Program-made: the position numbers and the translations under genes
Origin: Paenibacillus psychroresistens
GTDB lineage: Bacteria > Bacillota > Bacilli > Paenibacillales > NBRC-103111
Direction of reading: 5' to 3'
Assembly: GCF_009728935.1 (NCBI RefSeq)
Contig: NZ_CP034235.1
Location: forward strand, 6,647,501-6,711,500
DNA length: 64,000 nt
In this document: positions 9,142 through 17,645 of the stretch, in pieces
How the letters are laid out: each line of letters opens with the position of its first letter
How positions within the stretch are numbered: the stretch's first letter is position 1
The notes under the pieces: model-generated
Told to the model about the DNA's origin: nothing
Databases searched by the model: none
Seen by the model: only the letters and a program-made list of their open reading frames with translations

Positions 9142-9175
9142 AGTATAACATGAAATTTTGTAAAATGTTGTCGAA
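9142..9175 (-). promoter_or_regulatory. Promoter with extended -10 and Spo0A-box-like site upstream of the pilus operon
   Basis: Reading the minus strand, an extended -10 (TGTTATACT) ends at 9142. A TTCGACA motif at 9175-9169 (TGTCGAA on the plus strand) lies 21 bases upstream of the hexamer. In Bacillus, Spo0A boxes have the consensus TGTCGAA and at activated sigma-A promoters can sit over a displaced -35. The layout here is similar. The 205-bp gap 9046-9250 holds no gene. Confidence 0.4.
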
Positions 9176-9250
9176 ATATGGCGAATAAGTAAATTTATGA
9201 TATTTTTACAATTCTACATTTTTTTCACATAAGGATAGAAGGATGAACTA

Positions 9251-9829
9251 TTATTCACCCTTAAAATCTTTGATATAATTCATAGGATCCGGCAGTTCGC
9301 TTTTAATTCCATAAAATACTTTCATACTATCTTCCAGAATGATTACTCTGGAAACAATATTATTTTTCTTTATGTAATAATCAATATAAGTATTATCACT
9401 ATAATCTCCGACTATTTTCCATCCGTCCGAAACCAAAGTCTCCAAATAGTTAAAACTCTTATCCATTGCTGAGTTATACGTGTATGGGATAGAATGCTCT
9501 ATACCATTCTTCAAGCTTACAGGATCTATCAAGTTAGTATCGAAGATGTTGGTGTACGAAGTAACAGCATGTCCAGTCATCCTTAATAACCTTGGGTTTA
9601 CCTTGCCAGTTGCTTTACTTAAAGGTGTGCTTATTTGGGTATTCATATCTTCCAAATAAACGGTATCACCCAAAACGTATTTTATATAATGCTCCCCCTT
9701 TGCTTCTACTTCTTTTATAACAATACCCTTAAGGACTGGTTCGTTCTCCGAGGCTTTAGATGGCAGCAAATAGATAATGACCGTTGCAAATAATATCAGC
9801 AGAATAGCTAGCATTATTCGTTTATTCAT
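9251..9829 (-). CDS. Small membrane-anchored exported protein, unknown function
   Basis: A 192-residue protein. Its ATG overlaps the end of the upstream gene by eight bases. Residues 4-23 form a hydrophobic signal-anchor, followed by an extracytoplasmic domain of about 165 residues with mixed alpha/beta character (visible segments KGIVIKEVEAKGEHYIKYV and NYLETLVSDGWKIVGDYSD). No lipobox or known domain is recognised. The gene forms a small unit with 9822-10187 and the large 10226-12187 gene, upstream of the main pilus operon, so a role in assembly or regulation of that apparatus is plausible. Confidence 0.5.
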   Translation of the reverse strand: MNKRIMLAILLILFATVIIYLLPSKASENEPVLKGIVIKEVEAKGEHYIKYVLGDTVYLEDMNTQISTPLSKATGKVNPRLLRMTGHAVTSYTNIFDTNLIDPVSLKNGIEHSIPYTYNSAMDKSFNYLETLVSDGWKIVGDYSDNTYIDYYIKKNNIVSRVIILEDSMKVFYGIKSELPDPMNYIKDFKGE

Positions 9830-10187
9830 ATTCCTTCACCACTTCCCCTTTGTACATTAGAAGTACATTTCCTAAAGGGTCGAAAGCGACTGTTAAATCT
9901 AACTTTATTAATGCTTCCATTACCTCTTTATTCTTAATATTTGCTTTAAATATTTGCTTCCCGTACCATACCTCTAAAATAGATTCTTTTTTTCTGAATC
10001 CAATATCATCTATGGTTTTCAAACCTAATGAACCCATTGAATCATCTTGAATCCTTCCATCTATACCTTGATAGTTTTTAATAATACTTTTTATAACCGG
10101 ATCTAAGCCTGTATTTGAATGATTCCACACATAAACTCCGGCTAAAAGGATAACGAAAAACAGAGTCCACGCATATGTCTTGATCAT
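9822..10187 (-). CDS. Small signal-anchored protein, unknown function
   Basis: A 121-residue protein with a hydrophobic N-terminus (residues 5-22, YAWTLFFVILLAGVYVW) and a short soluble domain. The spacing QIFKANIKNKEVMEAL...FDPLGNVLLMYKG suggests a small beta-rich fold. It overlaps the next gene by eight bases, so the two are coupled. I do not recognise the family. It may be an extracytoplasmic partner of its neighbour. Confidence 0.45.
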   Translation of the reverse strand: MIKTYAWTLFFVILLAGVYVWNHSNTGLDPVIKSIIKNYQGIDGRIQDDSMGSLGLKTIDDIGFRKKESILEVWYGKQIFKANIKNKEVMEALIKLDLTVAFDPLGNVLLMYKGEVVKEYE

Positions 10188-10225
10188 ATTCCACTATCCT
10201 ATCCTTTTCATTCAATGAAATTCTA

Positions 10226-12187
10226 TTATCTGAAGGCTTCCTCGAATATCTCAACAATTTCTTTACTTTCATAAGGTTTGGCATTAGTCAGCGAACATAC
10301 CCGAATATACTGCAATCGAGGGATAATAATTAATTTGGCAATAAGCGGATCTATACTTAAATCGGAAAGTAAGCGAATCGGTTCAACAGGTGGATCGATT
10401 AGAATTACTTTTATAGCGATATTCTCTTCCGTAAATGCTTCTACAGCGCGTTTTAACAGCCTTGTCCCTCTAGGAGTACAATCCGTAATAAAATGTACAG
10501 ACAATGCAGAAGGCGCCAGCTGATTCAAGAGATCAATTTGGCTCGCATCTAGAATGACATTTATATGCGCATAATAATTCAGGCGTGTTTTTAATTCTGC
10601 CACCACTTCATCTATTTTTTCTAAATTATTATCGAGATTTCCTTCTAAGCATAGAAAAGGCCGTTCTATTCGTTCCTTCATAAAATCATCCAAGCTTAGA
10701 GGTATCAATCCATATTGTCCAAGCTTTGAATCTTTTGTAAGATCAAGCAATAGAGTATTCTGTCTACGCGATAGGACTCCTGACCAAGTAACTGAAGTAG
10801 CCGTTCTTCCAGTATCTGATGCTCCCACGAAAATGCGGAGTGAATTTTTGATAACACTATCTACAATTACTACATCCTCTACTCGTTGAGCCTGCAGCAG
10901 ATTAATTAATTTTTGTTGATACTCAATAATAGTTGCATCTTCTTCACATAACTTAAAAACAAGATTCACAAGACTCTTGACCTTATCCTCCATAATGGAG
11001 AGAGATATTCTATTCTTCTGCAGGTCACCAATTAATTTACTGGTTATTGCAGCGACATTATGTGAGGAAAATAAAGGTTTAAGTGGTTTCATGATCTCGT
11101 TGATATAAATATTCTTAGACGGAAGATCTTCATCTAGATTACCTAACAGATCATTTACACTTTCGTCCATAGCTTTATATACTTCAATAATTTCTTTAGA
11201 AAGCTCCATAAGATCCATCTGAATACTTAATCTTGACTCTATTAATGCTTGCAGCTTTCCTTGGTCTTCGTACACCAATTTCACTGTTGTAATGGTATCT
11301 AATGCTTTTCTAACATTGTCTATACGAGCGTCTACTGTTGCTTCTGCAGATTTAACGATTGCGACCATAATGGAAATGACTTTCTCTGCAACAATGTGGC
11401 TTAATAGTCCTTGATAGGCAGAGCGATCTATACCAATTTGTTTAATTTCTTCAAATTTTAATTCAGCGGTCAAGGATGTGTCCTTAAAGATATGGGCTAT
11501 TCTGATATCCATTACTTCCAGTAAGTTTACTAAGCCCGAGTACTGTGTACTCTCTTGCATGAGATCTTTGAAGATTTCATCCTTTTCCAAGGATTGTTTA
11601 AAAAAAGCGAAATCTGCAAATTGCCCCATTTCCATCACTCTTTGCTCGATAGGCTTTTTATCTATTAGAATCTCTTCGGGCGATACAGTAATTGCAAGTT
11701 CAGCTTGAATGTCTTCCTCGATCTTTAATGCCAAAATAGGTATCGAGATTAATTCATCACCGCTATTATCCCGTTCATCAACCAAGCTCTCTGAATTATT
11801 ATGTATACGATTGTCACTTGATTCGAATACTCTTGTATCTCCGCCAATTAGATTCAATTGAAAAAATTCGCTAATTCCCTCCCCTATGGCTTCTATAGTT
11901 ACTTTTACAATTTTTATTTTTTTAACATCTCCGTCAATTAATGCAGCTTCTTTTTCTTTTTGATAGAAAAATAACACTTTTACGGATGCATGTTTTTTTT
12001 GGATTGCTGCTTCCAGCATACGTCCCAATATCCCATTCATATCTTTAGGGCTTAGCACGATAGCGTCCATGTTGCTAATCTCTGGATCTAACGGAAGATT
12101 CTCGATAATCTTATTTACATTTGTTTGAAAGCCTTTATCCAGCAATGCTTTCTTAACATATGGACCCAATGAAGCTCCATAAATCAT
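10226..12187 (-). CDS. Large cytoplasmic protein with degenerate MinD/P-loop-like C-terminus
   Basis: A 653-residue protein starting at ATG 12187 behind GGGGGAAG. There is no signal peptide or membrane segment. The N-terminal 130 residues look like a small alpha/beta domain (ASLGPYVKKALLDKGFQ, MDAIVLSPKDMNG), followed by a long, mostly helical middle. The last 200 residues resemble a ParA/MinD fold: a strand leading to GASDTGRTATSVTW, where a P-loop would have GK(T/S), then TLLLDLTKDSKLGQYG, HINVILDASQ and a series of strand/helix repeats. The lysine is missing, so nucleotide binding is uncertain. It heads the first pilus-locus unit and may be a regulator or polar organiser. No name can be assigned. 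Confidence 0.5.
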   Translation of the reverse strand: MIYGASLGPYVKKALLDKGFQTNVNKIIENLPLDPEISNMDAIVLSPKDMNGILGRMLEAAIQKKHASVKVLFFYQKEKEAALIDGDVKKIKIVKVTIEAIGEGISEFFQLNLIGGDTRVFESSDNRIHNNSESLVDERDNSGDELISIPILALKIEEDIQAELAITVSPEEILIDKKPIEQRVMEMGQFADFAFFKQSLEKDEIFKDLMQESTQYSGLVNLLEVMDIRIAHIFKDTSLTAELKFEEIKQIGIDRSAYQGLLSHIVAEKVISIMVAIVKSAEATVDARIDNVRKALDTITTVKLVYEDQGKLQALIESRLSIQMDLMELSKEIIEVYKAMDESVNDLLGNLDEDLPSKNIYINEIMKPLKPLFSSHNVAAITSKLIGDLQKNRISLSIMEDKVKSLVNLVFKLCEEDATIIEYQQKLINLLQAQRVEDVVIVDSVIKNSLRIFVGASDTGRTATSVTWSGVLSRRQNTLLLDLTKDSKLGQYGLIPLSLDDFMKERIERPFLCLEGNLDNNLEKIDEVVAELKTRLNYYAHINVILDASQIDLLNQLAPSALSVHFITDCTPRGTRLLKRAVEAFTEENIAIKVILIDPPVEPIRLLSDLSIDPLIAKLIIIPRLQYIRVCSLTNAKPYESKEIVEIFEEAFR

Positions 12188-12261
12188 ACCAAGCTTCCCC
12201 CTTTTTATCTTTTTTGTATGCTCCTAGATCTGTTAGTGGGAAATTAATCCATCAGATACAT

Positions 12262-12280
12262 TTACAATAACACATTGTAA
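12262..12280. promoter_or_regulatory. Operator-like palindrome upstream of the 653-aa gene
   Basis: TTACAATAACACATTGTAA is a perfect 7-bp inverted repeat with a 5-base centre, widened by flanking CAGAT and ATCTG arms. It lies about 75 bp before the start codon of the gene at 10226-12187. It looks like a binding site for a dimeric repressor, or a leader hairpin. Confidence 0.4.
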
Positions 12281-12300
12281 TCATCTGGTATATAAGTTAA

Positions 12301-12307
12301 TTCGACA
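12301..12307 (-). promoter_or_regulatory. Spo0A-box-like site
   Basis: On the minus strand the sequence reads ATTTTGTCGAAT, matching the TTTTGTCGAA core of Bacillus Spo0A boxes, 114 bp upstream of the 653-aa gene. Seven-base matches are expected by chance in a window this size, so the call rests on the extended match and the location. Confidence 0.3.
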
Positions 12308-12390
12308 AAATAAAAGAATTTATATGCAAATAATGAATAGTATGACATATTCTAATTTCGCAATGCAGGTTGTTCGGACTAAGGACAACT

Positions 12391-12493
12391 CCCGTTCATT
12401 TCCATCTTATGAAATTACTCTTTTATTTGTAATCCATAATTTAACATAAGTATACTGTATAAAATGATAAATTTCACCAAAATATTACTTTTT
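12391..12493 (-). repeat. Effector promoter/leader repeat, copy 1 (no effector gene attached)
   Basis: This segment aligns end to end with 20159-20262 and 28181-28285. Shared blocks on the minus strand include AGTAATATTTTGGTGAA, AGTATACT, AAATAAAAGAGTA and AACGGGAG. In copy 2 the last block is the ribosome binding site of an effector gene. Here no ATG or effector sequence follows, so this is probably the promoter of a deleted gene. The rest of the gap 12188-12570 holds only the palindrome and Spo0A-like site. Confidence 0.6.
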
Positions 12494-12570
12494 AACTAGT
12501 GCTCTCAAGCAGTATACTATTGATCTAGTAGGCAGAATAATCTTTTTCACTGTTTATGGCTCTCTTTCTC

Positions 12571-13737
12571 TTATAGTTCTGAGTATTTATATGCACCTGT
12601 AACAAACATATTTTCATTATAGGCTATACCTGAGTAATCATGACCGTCAGTTACTGTTCTATGAAATAGTACATCAGCATAACCATCGTACCATTTACCT
12701 AGATCTACCTTAAATGTTTCTGACGTGATCGATGGATCGTAACTATCTAATAGAGCCTCAGTAACATTATCTGAAGAAACTACTTTGAATTTAAAGTGAG
12801 TTCTAACTACGACCTTTGCTGATTCATACCTTGTTAAATACATCTCTGGATCGGCGTACCCGATAATTACTATGTGATTCTTTTTAACGAATTTAACATA
12901 GGATCTCATTGCAGCTTCTGTAATGCTAGAATCATCATTCTGAAAAGTCATTTCTTTTACTATAGCCTTCACAAATGTGTTTTCATCGATAGTTCTATAA
13001 TCTACATTCAGGGCAGCAAGATAGTAATCTCTAATCTGATTTTCAGTTACTGAAAAAATAGATTTATCTAATCCCTTCCAATCCTCTTCGAATAACTTTT
13101 TATTGCTTATACCACTACCTCCCTTAGGGGTAGAAATCGTATATACATAAGATGGAATATCGGATAAGACATTCCAATTTTTGGAAATTACAGCAGGGGG
13201 CGTTGGAGCTAACATTCTACCCCAAGGATCAAGTTTGATTTCTCCTGAATCTACTTTAGCCTGAAATGCTTTATCACTAACTTTTACGTAATGAGAATCT
13301 CCATCCCATTTAACATCAGCATCCATTGCTTCCGATGCAAAGCGTAAAGGAACCATTGTACGACCGTCTGTCATTACAGCTGCGGTATCTAAAGTAATAT
13401 TAGTACCATCAATCGATACATCTTTAGAGTTAAGTGGCATAACGATTTTCTTTCCTTTGTAGTTAAGAGTAACTGTACGAGTTTTATCATCCCATTTTAC
13501 TTCTGCTCCTAGGCTTTCTGATACAAAACGTACAGGAACTAGAGTTCTGCTGTTAGCGTCCAAATACGGTTCAGTATCTGGGAATAATACCTTCTGGCCA
13601 TTAACAATAACAGCAATCATGATTTGACCTTTTACTGACGCTGGTAATTCTTTTGCTGCAAATACGGAAGGAGATACTACTCCAGATATTAGTATAAGTG
13701 CTGATGTAATTACTGTTGCTATTGTTCTCTTAAACAT
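12571..13737 (-). CDS. Exported stalk-domain (copper amine oxidase N-terminal-like) protein
   Basis: ATG 13737 (MFKRTIAT...) is chosen because it follows TTAGGAG at proper distance and begins a standard signal peptide ending near VFAAKELP; an upstream in-frame ATG gives an implausible leader. The mature protein (about 388 aa in all) has two tandem stalk units typical of Paenibacillus exported proteins: VIVNGQKVLFPDTEPYLD...LVPVRFVSESLGAEVKWD and SIDGTNITLDTAAVMTDG...MVPLRFASEAMDADVKWD. The C-terminal 220 residues are shared with the paralogues at 26793 and 34750 but have no known name (IRDYYLAALNVDYRTIDE, HFKFKVVSSD). It probably acts outside the membrane. An IS66 element has inserted 40 bp upstream of the start and may separate it from its promoter. 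Confidence 0.7.
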   Translation of the reverse strand: MFKRTIATVITSALILISGVVSPSVFAAKELPASVKGQIMIAVIVNGQKVLFPDTEPYLDANSRTLVPVRFVSESLGAEVKWDDKTRTVTLNYKGKKIVMPLNSKDVSIDGTNITLDTAAVMTDGRTMVPLRFASEAMDADVKWDGDSHYVKVSDKAFQAKVDSGEIKLDPWGRMLAPTPPAVISKNWNVLSDIPSYVYTISTPKGGSGISNKKLFEEDWKGLDKSIFSVTENQIRDYYLAALNVDYRTIDENTFVKAIVKEMTFQNDDSSITEAAMRSYVKFVKKNHIVIIGYADPEMYLTRYESAKVVVRTHFKFKVVSSDNVTEALLDSYDPSITSETFKVDLGKWYDGYADVLFHRTVTDGHDYSGIAYNENMFVTGAYKYSEL

Positions 13738-13867
13738 AATTCTCATTTCTCCTAAGTTTGTTTTATTTAAGTTATTTATAAAATGTAAGCGTAAAATACT
13801 CCCCACCTAAAAATATGAATTTTTCTATGAGATAATCTTCCTCAGATTTAATGAAGGAGGTTCTCTT

Positions 13868-14194
13868 ATGGATAGCAATCAACGAACTCAGGATTGGATA
13901 ACAAGAATAGCAGACTTTAAATCCAGTGGACTTACAATGTCAGCATGGTGCAAAACGCATACGCAAAGTATGCATCAATTGAAGTACTGGCTCAAGAAAA
14001 TGAATATTTCCGTACGTCCAAGCTCCTCATCTTCTTCCACGCAATGGCTGCCGGTTACTCTCGCTAGCAACAAACAAAAAGTAGATATAACGGGCAACCT
14101 CGTTGTTCGAGTTGGCTCTGCAAGTATTGAGGTTCCAGCAGACTTTAACGCCAATCTACTTCGTGACCTTGTACGCACATTAACTTCATGCTAA
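13868..14194 (+). CDS. tnpA: IS66 accessory protein TnpA
   Basis: A 108-residue protein with an N-terminal helix-turn-helix-like segment (DWITRIADFKSSGLTMSAWC...HQLKYWLKKM), as in IS66 TnpA proteins that help the transposase bind DNA. Its stop overlaps the start of tnpB. A near-identical copy is at 31985-32308, which is one residue shorter and differs in the serine-rich middle. Confidence 0.85.
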   Translation: MDSNQRTQDWITRIADFKSSGLTMSAWCKTHTQSMHQLKYWLKKMNISVRPSSSSSSTQWLPVTLASNKQKVDITGNLVVRVGSASIEVPADFNANLLRDLVRTLTSC

Positions 14195-14541
14195 ATGCTT
14201 CGAGCATCGAACGTGTTTACCTCGCTTGCGGCAATACAGATCTGCGCAAATCGATTGATGGACTCACCGTGCTGGTTAAAGAAGGCTTTGAGTTGGATCC
14301 CTTCTCATCCAGCCTCTTCGTATTCTGTAATCGCAATCGAGACAAACTCAAAATTTTGCATTGGGATCACAATGGCTTTTGGCTCTATTATCGTCGGCTG
14401 GAACGCGGTACATTTCGTTGGCCTTCTTCGAATACAACTCCTTTAGTCGTCGGTTACCGTGAATTGCGCTGGCTTTTGGATGGACTTTCACTTGAGCAAC
14501 AGCAAGCGCATCCTTCCGTTACCGAACGCACCGTGATCTAA
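14188..14541 (+). CDS. tnpB: IS66 accessory protein TnpB
   Basis: A 117-residue protein with the family hallmarks: CGNTDLRKSIDGLTVLVKEGF near the start, then LFVFCNRNRDKLKILHWDHNGFWLYYRRLERGTFRWP. TnpB is required for IS66 transposition, although its biochemical role is not clear. The gene overlaps tnpA and is followed by tnpC after 77 bp. Confidence 0.92.
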   Translation: MLNASSIERVYLACGNTDLRKSIDGLTVLVKEGFELDPFSSSLFVFCNRNRDKLKILHWDHNGFWLYYRRLERGTFRWPSSNTTPLVVGYRELRWLLDGLSLEQQQAHPSVTERTVI

Positions 14542-14618
14542 CTTCAAGGAACAGGAAGTTCGAGATTTTGACAAAATTGTTGAAAGGAAAACGGTGAGCT
14601 AGGTCGAAAAAGTTAGAT

Positions 14619-16202
14619 ATGGAAACCACAACGGATACGTCCCACCCTACAATAGAAGAGTTACAACAACAAAATATAAAACTGGCCAAACAAAACGCCG
14701 AACTGTCTGCGAAGCTGGCTTGGTTCGAGGAGCAATTCCGTCTCAGCCAGAAGAAACAATTCGGTGCATCAAGTGAACGAACGCATCCGGATCAATTGGA
14801 TCTCTTTAACGAAGCCGAGTCGGATGCCAATCCCGCTGCAGAAGAACCAACGTTGGAATCCGTTACCTACAGCCGCAAGAAACAAAGCGGACAACGAGAG
14901 GCCATGGTTGAGAATTTACCTGTAGAGACGATCGAGTACCGCTTGTCCGAAGAAGAACAAACTTGTTCATGCTGCGGTGGAAAGTTGCATGAAATGAGCA
15001 CTGAAACGCGCCAAGAACTGAAGCTTATTCCTGCTGAAGTTAAGCTCGTGAAGCATGTGCGTTTCGTTTATGCTTGCCGTCGCTGTGAGGTCGAGGCGAC
15101 CACGACACCTGTGGTTACAGCACCAATGCCACGTCCGGTTTATCCGGGAAGCCTAGTCTCTTCCTCGATGATGGCTTACATCATGAGCCAAAAATATGTA
15201 GAAAGCATGCCCCTTTACCGTCAGGAGCAGCAGTTTGCACGACTTGGCGTAGCCTTGTCCCGTCAGACGTTAGCCAATTGGATGATCCATGGTGCAGATA
15301 CTTGGTTGCGATTGCTGGTTGAACGCATGCACGAGCATCTGCTTCAAAAGGACATTCTACATGCAGATGAGACGACCTTGCAGGTGCTGCGAGAACCAGG
15401 TCGATCTGCAGAGAGCCAGTCTTATCTTTGGCTTTATCGTACCGGGCGCGAAGGTCCGCCAATCATTATCTATGAGTACCAGCCAACACGAGCAGGGGAA
15501 CACCCGCGCAAGTTTTTAACGGGTTTCAAAGGTTACCTGCATGTTGACGGTTACTCGGGATACCACAAGATAATGAATGTGACCTTAGTCGGTTGCTGGG
15601 CTCACGCCCGTCGCAAATTTGATGAGGCCCTGCAGGCATTACCGGATCCTAAACGATCCACTCCTGTAACTGCCAGTGAAGGTTTAGATTTCTGCAACCG
15701 TCTCTTCGCTATTGAGCGAGAGATTAAGGATTCTACACCTGAAGAGCGTACAACCATTCGAATGGCGCGTAGTCGCCCGATTCTGGATGCTTTTTCAGCA
15801 TGGCTTCGTACACAGCGATCTCGCGTTTTACCCAAGAGTAAACTCGGGGAGGCAATTATTTATTGCCAAAACCAATGGGAGAAGCTCGAGACTTTCATGA
15901 ATGAAGGTCGCTTAGAGATCGATAACAACCGAAGCGAACGCTCGATTAAGCCCTTTGTCATCGGTCGAAAAAACTGGATGTTCAGCAATACGCCTCGCGG
16001 TGCAAAGGCAAGTGCCATGATCTATAGTATGATCGAAACGGCTAAAGAGAATGGATTAAATCCAATGATCTACCTGACTTATCTATTTGAGAAACTCCCC
16101 AATTTAGAAGACCCAAAAGACACGAAAGCTTTAGATATGCTATTGCCCTGGTCACAGACTTTGCCTCTGACCTGTCGTGTATTCAATAAGAAAACCACTT
16201 AG
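14619..16202 (+). CDS. tnpC: IS66 transposase TnpC
   Basis: A 527-residue DDE transposase. It has an N-terminal leucine-zipper-like coiled coil (residues 11-50), a zinc-binding segment (CSCCGG...CRRCE near 116-150), and the IS66 catalytic domain with acidic residues in LHADETTLQVL, YLHVDGYSGYH and IDNNRSERSIKPF. The reading frame is intact, so the element may be active. It differs from copy 2 by only a handful of residues, which points to recent spread. Confidence 0.93.
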   Translation: METTTDTSHPTIEELQQQNIKLAKQNAELSAKLAWFEEQFRLSQKKQFGASSERTHPDQLDLFNEAESDANPAAEEPTLESVTYSRKKQSGQREAMVENLPVETIEYRLSEEEQTCSCCGGKLHEMSTETRQELKLIPAEVKLVKHVRFVYACRRCEVEATTTPVVTAPMPRPVYPGSLVSSSMMAYIMSQKYVESMPLYRQEQQFARLGVALSRQTLANWMIHGADTWLRLLVERMHEHLLQKDILHADETTLQVLREPGRSAESQSYLWLYRTGREGPPIIIYEYQPTRAGEHPRKFLTGFKGYLHVDGYSGYHKIMNVTLVGCWAHARRKFDEALQALPDPKRSTPVTASEGLDFCNRLFAIEREIKDSTPEERTTIRMARSRPILDAFSAWLRTQRSRVLPKSKLGEAIIYCQNQWEKLETFMNEGRLEIDNNRSERSIKPFVIGRKNWMFSNTPRGAKASAMIYSMIETAKENGLNPMIYLTYLFEKLPNLEDPKDTKALDMLLPWSQTLPLTCRVFNKKTT

Positions 16203-16243
16203 TCCCCGTCCTTTGTACTTGTGCAAGGTGGGGGCTGTTTTAC
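16203..16243 (+). terminator. Terminator of tnpC overlapping the right IS66 end
   Basis: Just after the tnpC stop, TCCCCGTCCTTTGTAC pairs imperfectly with GCAAGGTGGGGG and is followed by CTGTTTT. The terminator is built partly from the terminal inverted repeat of the element. The same structure closes copy 2 near 29936-29977. Confidence 0.5.
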
Positions 16244-16349
16244 GCTTACTATAAAATAGACTGATTTTTATATATTTTGTAACCCTCCAACTCTTGAATT
16301 CAGGGACTCTCTTCTCTCTTCTATTCCACTTTGCCCTATAAAGATCTTC

Positions 16350-16655
16350 CTATAAATTGATAAATTTAAATGTTTTTAATATTGAATTTTTAAACTCATC
16401 TAGCATGGTATAATATTCATCCTCTAATATATTATCCTCAACATCATGTGTTTTATATATATAATCTACATCCCCATTTTCTGCTAGCATATTTGCAAAC
16501 TCAATTGGTGATTGTCTAGTACGAAAACAGTTTCAATTATATCTAAATTAGGTTTTGATGAAGAAACTAGGGAGTTATCCTCTTTGACTTGTGTGGAGGC
16601 TGCAGTAAAATCAATTTTTGTTTCATTTTCAGTTTGACAACCTGAAGCTATCGTT
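16350..16655 (-). pseudogene. Broken lipoprotein gene
   Basis: Directly after the stop of the lipoprotein gene at 16659, the minus strand encodes ITIASGCQTENETK, a lipobox (ASGC) without the preceding signal peptide or a start codon. The frame continues for about 60 codons to a TAG. A one-base frame change near NHQ restores a second frame (SPIEFANMLAENGDVDYIYK...) that runs to a stop at 16350. It therefore lacks its 5' end and carries a frameshift. It is probably a decayed lipoprotein paralogue in a tandem array downstream of the effector gene. Confidence 0.6.
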
Positions 16656-16658
16656 ATT

Positions 16659-17606
16659 TTATTTCAGAACTCTAAAAGAATCTAAAATATTTTTTATATC
16701 TAACAATAATTTATCATATTGTTCAGAATCTTCCTTGGCTTCAGCTCTTCCTTGATATATTGCTTCTGAAGGTCCAGTTGAAGTAACTATATGACCTTTA
16801 ACGATGCCTAATTTTCTAAATGGAACCGCTTGTGATTCACCTCCGTTATTCCACCAATCATTCCATTCAGCTTCAGTTCCCCAAATATCGATTTCAAACA
16901 ATATCGCTTTTTCTATATTCTTATTAATTGGCTGATAATAAATGATTGCTGTATCATCTGTTTCTTTAACTTCATATTTATCCTTCCAAGATTTCGGAAT
17001 ATTAATTTTAAAGCCTATTTTTTCATTTTTGTAGATAATTGGTCCATTTCCGATTTCTATTGGAGTTGTCTCTCTAACCCATTTTTCTATATCACTTAAT
17101 CCGAGCTTCCCATCACTTTCGACTACCTTATATATCCAATTAAACTCTTTCGTTTCAAAATCTTGTTTATCCGGATACTTGATTGCAATTCTTTCATTAA
17201 CATATACGTTGTATGTCCCTTCTTTTTCTAAGCTTTCTATTTTTTCTATTGAAAAATCAACCATTTTCTCTTGCACCCTTTTAGCATATAAATCTTTTAC
17301 CAGCTTTTTCTGTGAATTATATAAAGGACTATTTACTATTAAAAGATTCTCTATTGCTGTAAACTCATTGTTATTTATAGCCTGTATTAATAAATTCTCA
17401 TAGTTTGCAACAAGCTCACTAATAAAAAAATCATCTGCCTTTGCCCCGCCTAATTTGTCAATATCTAAAGGCGCATTAGTTGCAATTTCATTCTTAGATG
17501 ATCCATTAACAACTGAAGGACTTGGCTTTTCGTTATTTGCTGGATCATTATTACTACATGATGTTAGTATAAACATTAAAGCTAATAGTATTAGATAAAA
17601 CTTCAT
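16659..17606 (-). CDS. Lipoprotein with TcaA/NTF2-like domain, downstream of effector
   Basis: A 315-residue protein starting at ATG 17606 behind GAGGGATG. The N-terminus is a lipoprotein signal with lipobox LTSC (Cys17), followed by a Ser/Pro-rich linker. Residues about 55-170 (NLLIQAINNNEFTAIENLL...LYNSQKKLVKDLYAK) resemble the NTF2-like domain at the C-terminus of TcaA-type proteins. The last 120 residues (GFKINIPKSWKDKYEV... WGTEAEWNDWW...) recur in the broken lipoprotein at 37681-38560. It lies 39 bp after the effector gene 17646-20150. I infer an outer-leaflet lipoprotein that protects against, or assists, that effector. Confidence 0.65.
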   Translation of the reverse strand: MKFYLILLALMFILTSCSNNDPANNEKPSPSVVNGSSKNEIATNAPLDIDKLGGAKADDFFISELVANYENLLIQAINNNEFTAIENLLIVNSPLYNSQKKLVKDLYAKRVQEKMVDFSIEKIESLEKEGTYNVYVNERIAIKYPDKQDFETKEFNWIYKVVESDGKLGLSDIEKWVRETTPIEIGNGPIIYKNEKIGFKINIPKSWKDKYEVKETDDTAIIYYQPINKNIEKAILFEIDIWGTEAEWNDWWNNGGESQAVPFRKLGIVKGHIVTSTGPSEAIYQGRAEAKEDSEQYDKLLLDIKNILDSFRVLK

Positions 17607-17645
17607 TTAATCATCCCTCACATTCTAACCTGAATTAATAAACGA

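Larger units (their letters stand above)
13785..16249 (+). mobile_element. IS66-family insertion sequence, copy 1 (complete)
   Basis: A 2465-bp element with inverted ends beginning GTAAGCGTAAAA and ending in the CCCCACCT block. It is flanked by a perfect 8-bp target duplication TATAAAAT (13777-13784 and 16250-16257), the size expected for IS66. It carries the three standard genes tnpA, tnpB and tnpC in order, all full length. It inserted in the upstream region of the stalk-domain gene at 12571-13737. A nearly identical inverted copy is at 29930-32391. Confidence 0.92.

Noticed and set aside
14619..16202. Several opposite-strand open frames inside the IS66 transposase genes
   Set aside because: They are mirrored in both IS66 copies only because the elements are near-identical, and they lie antisense to the clear TnpC frame.
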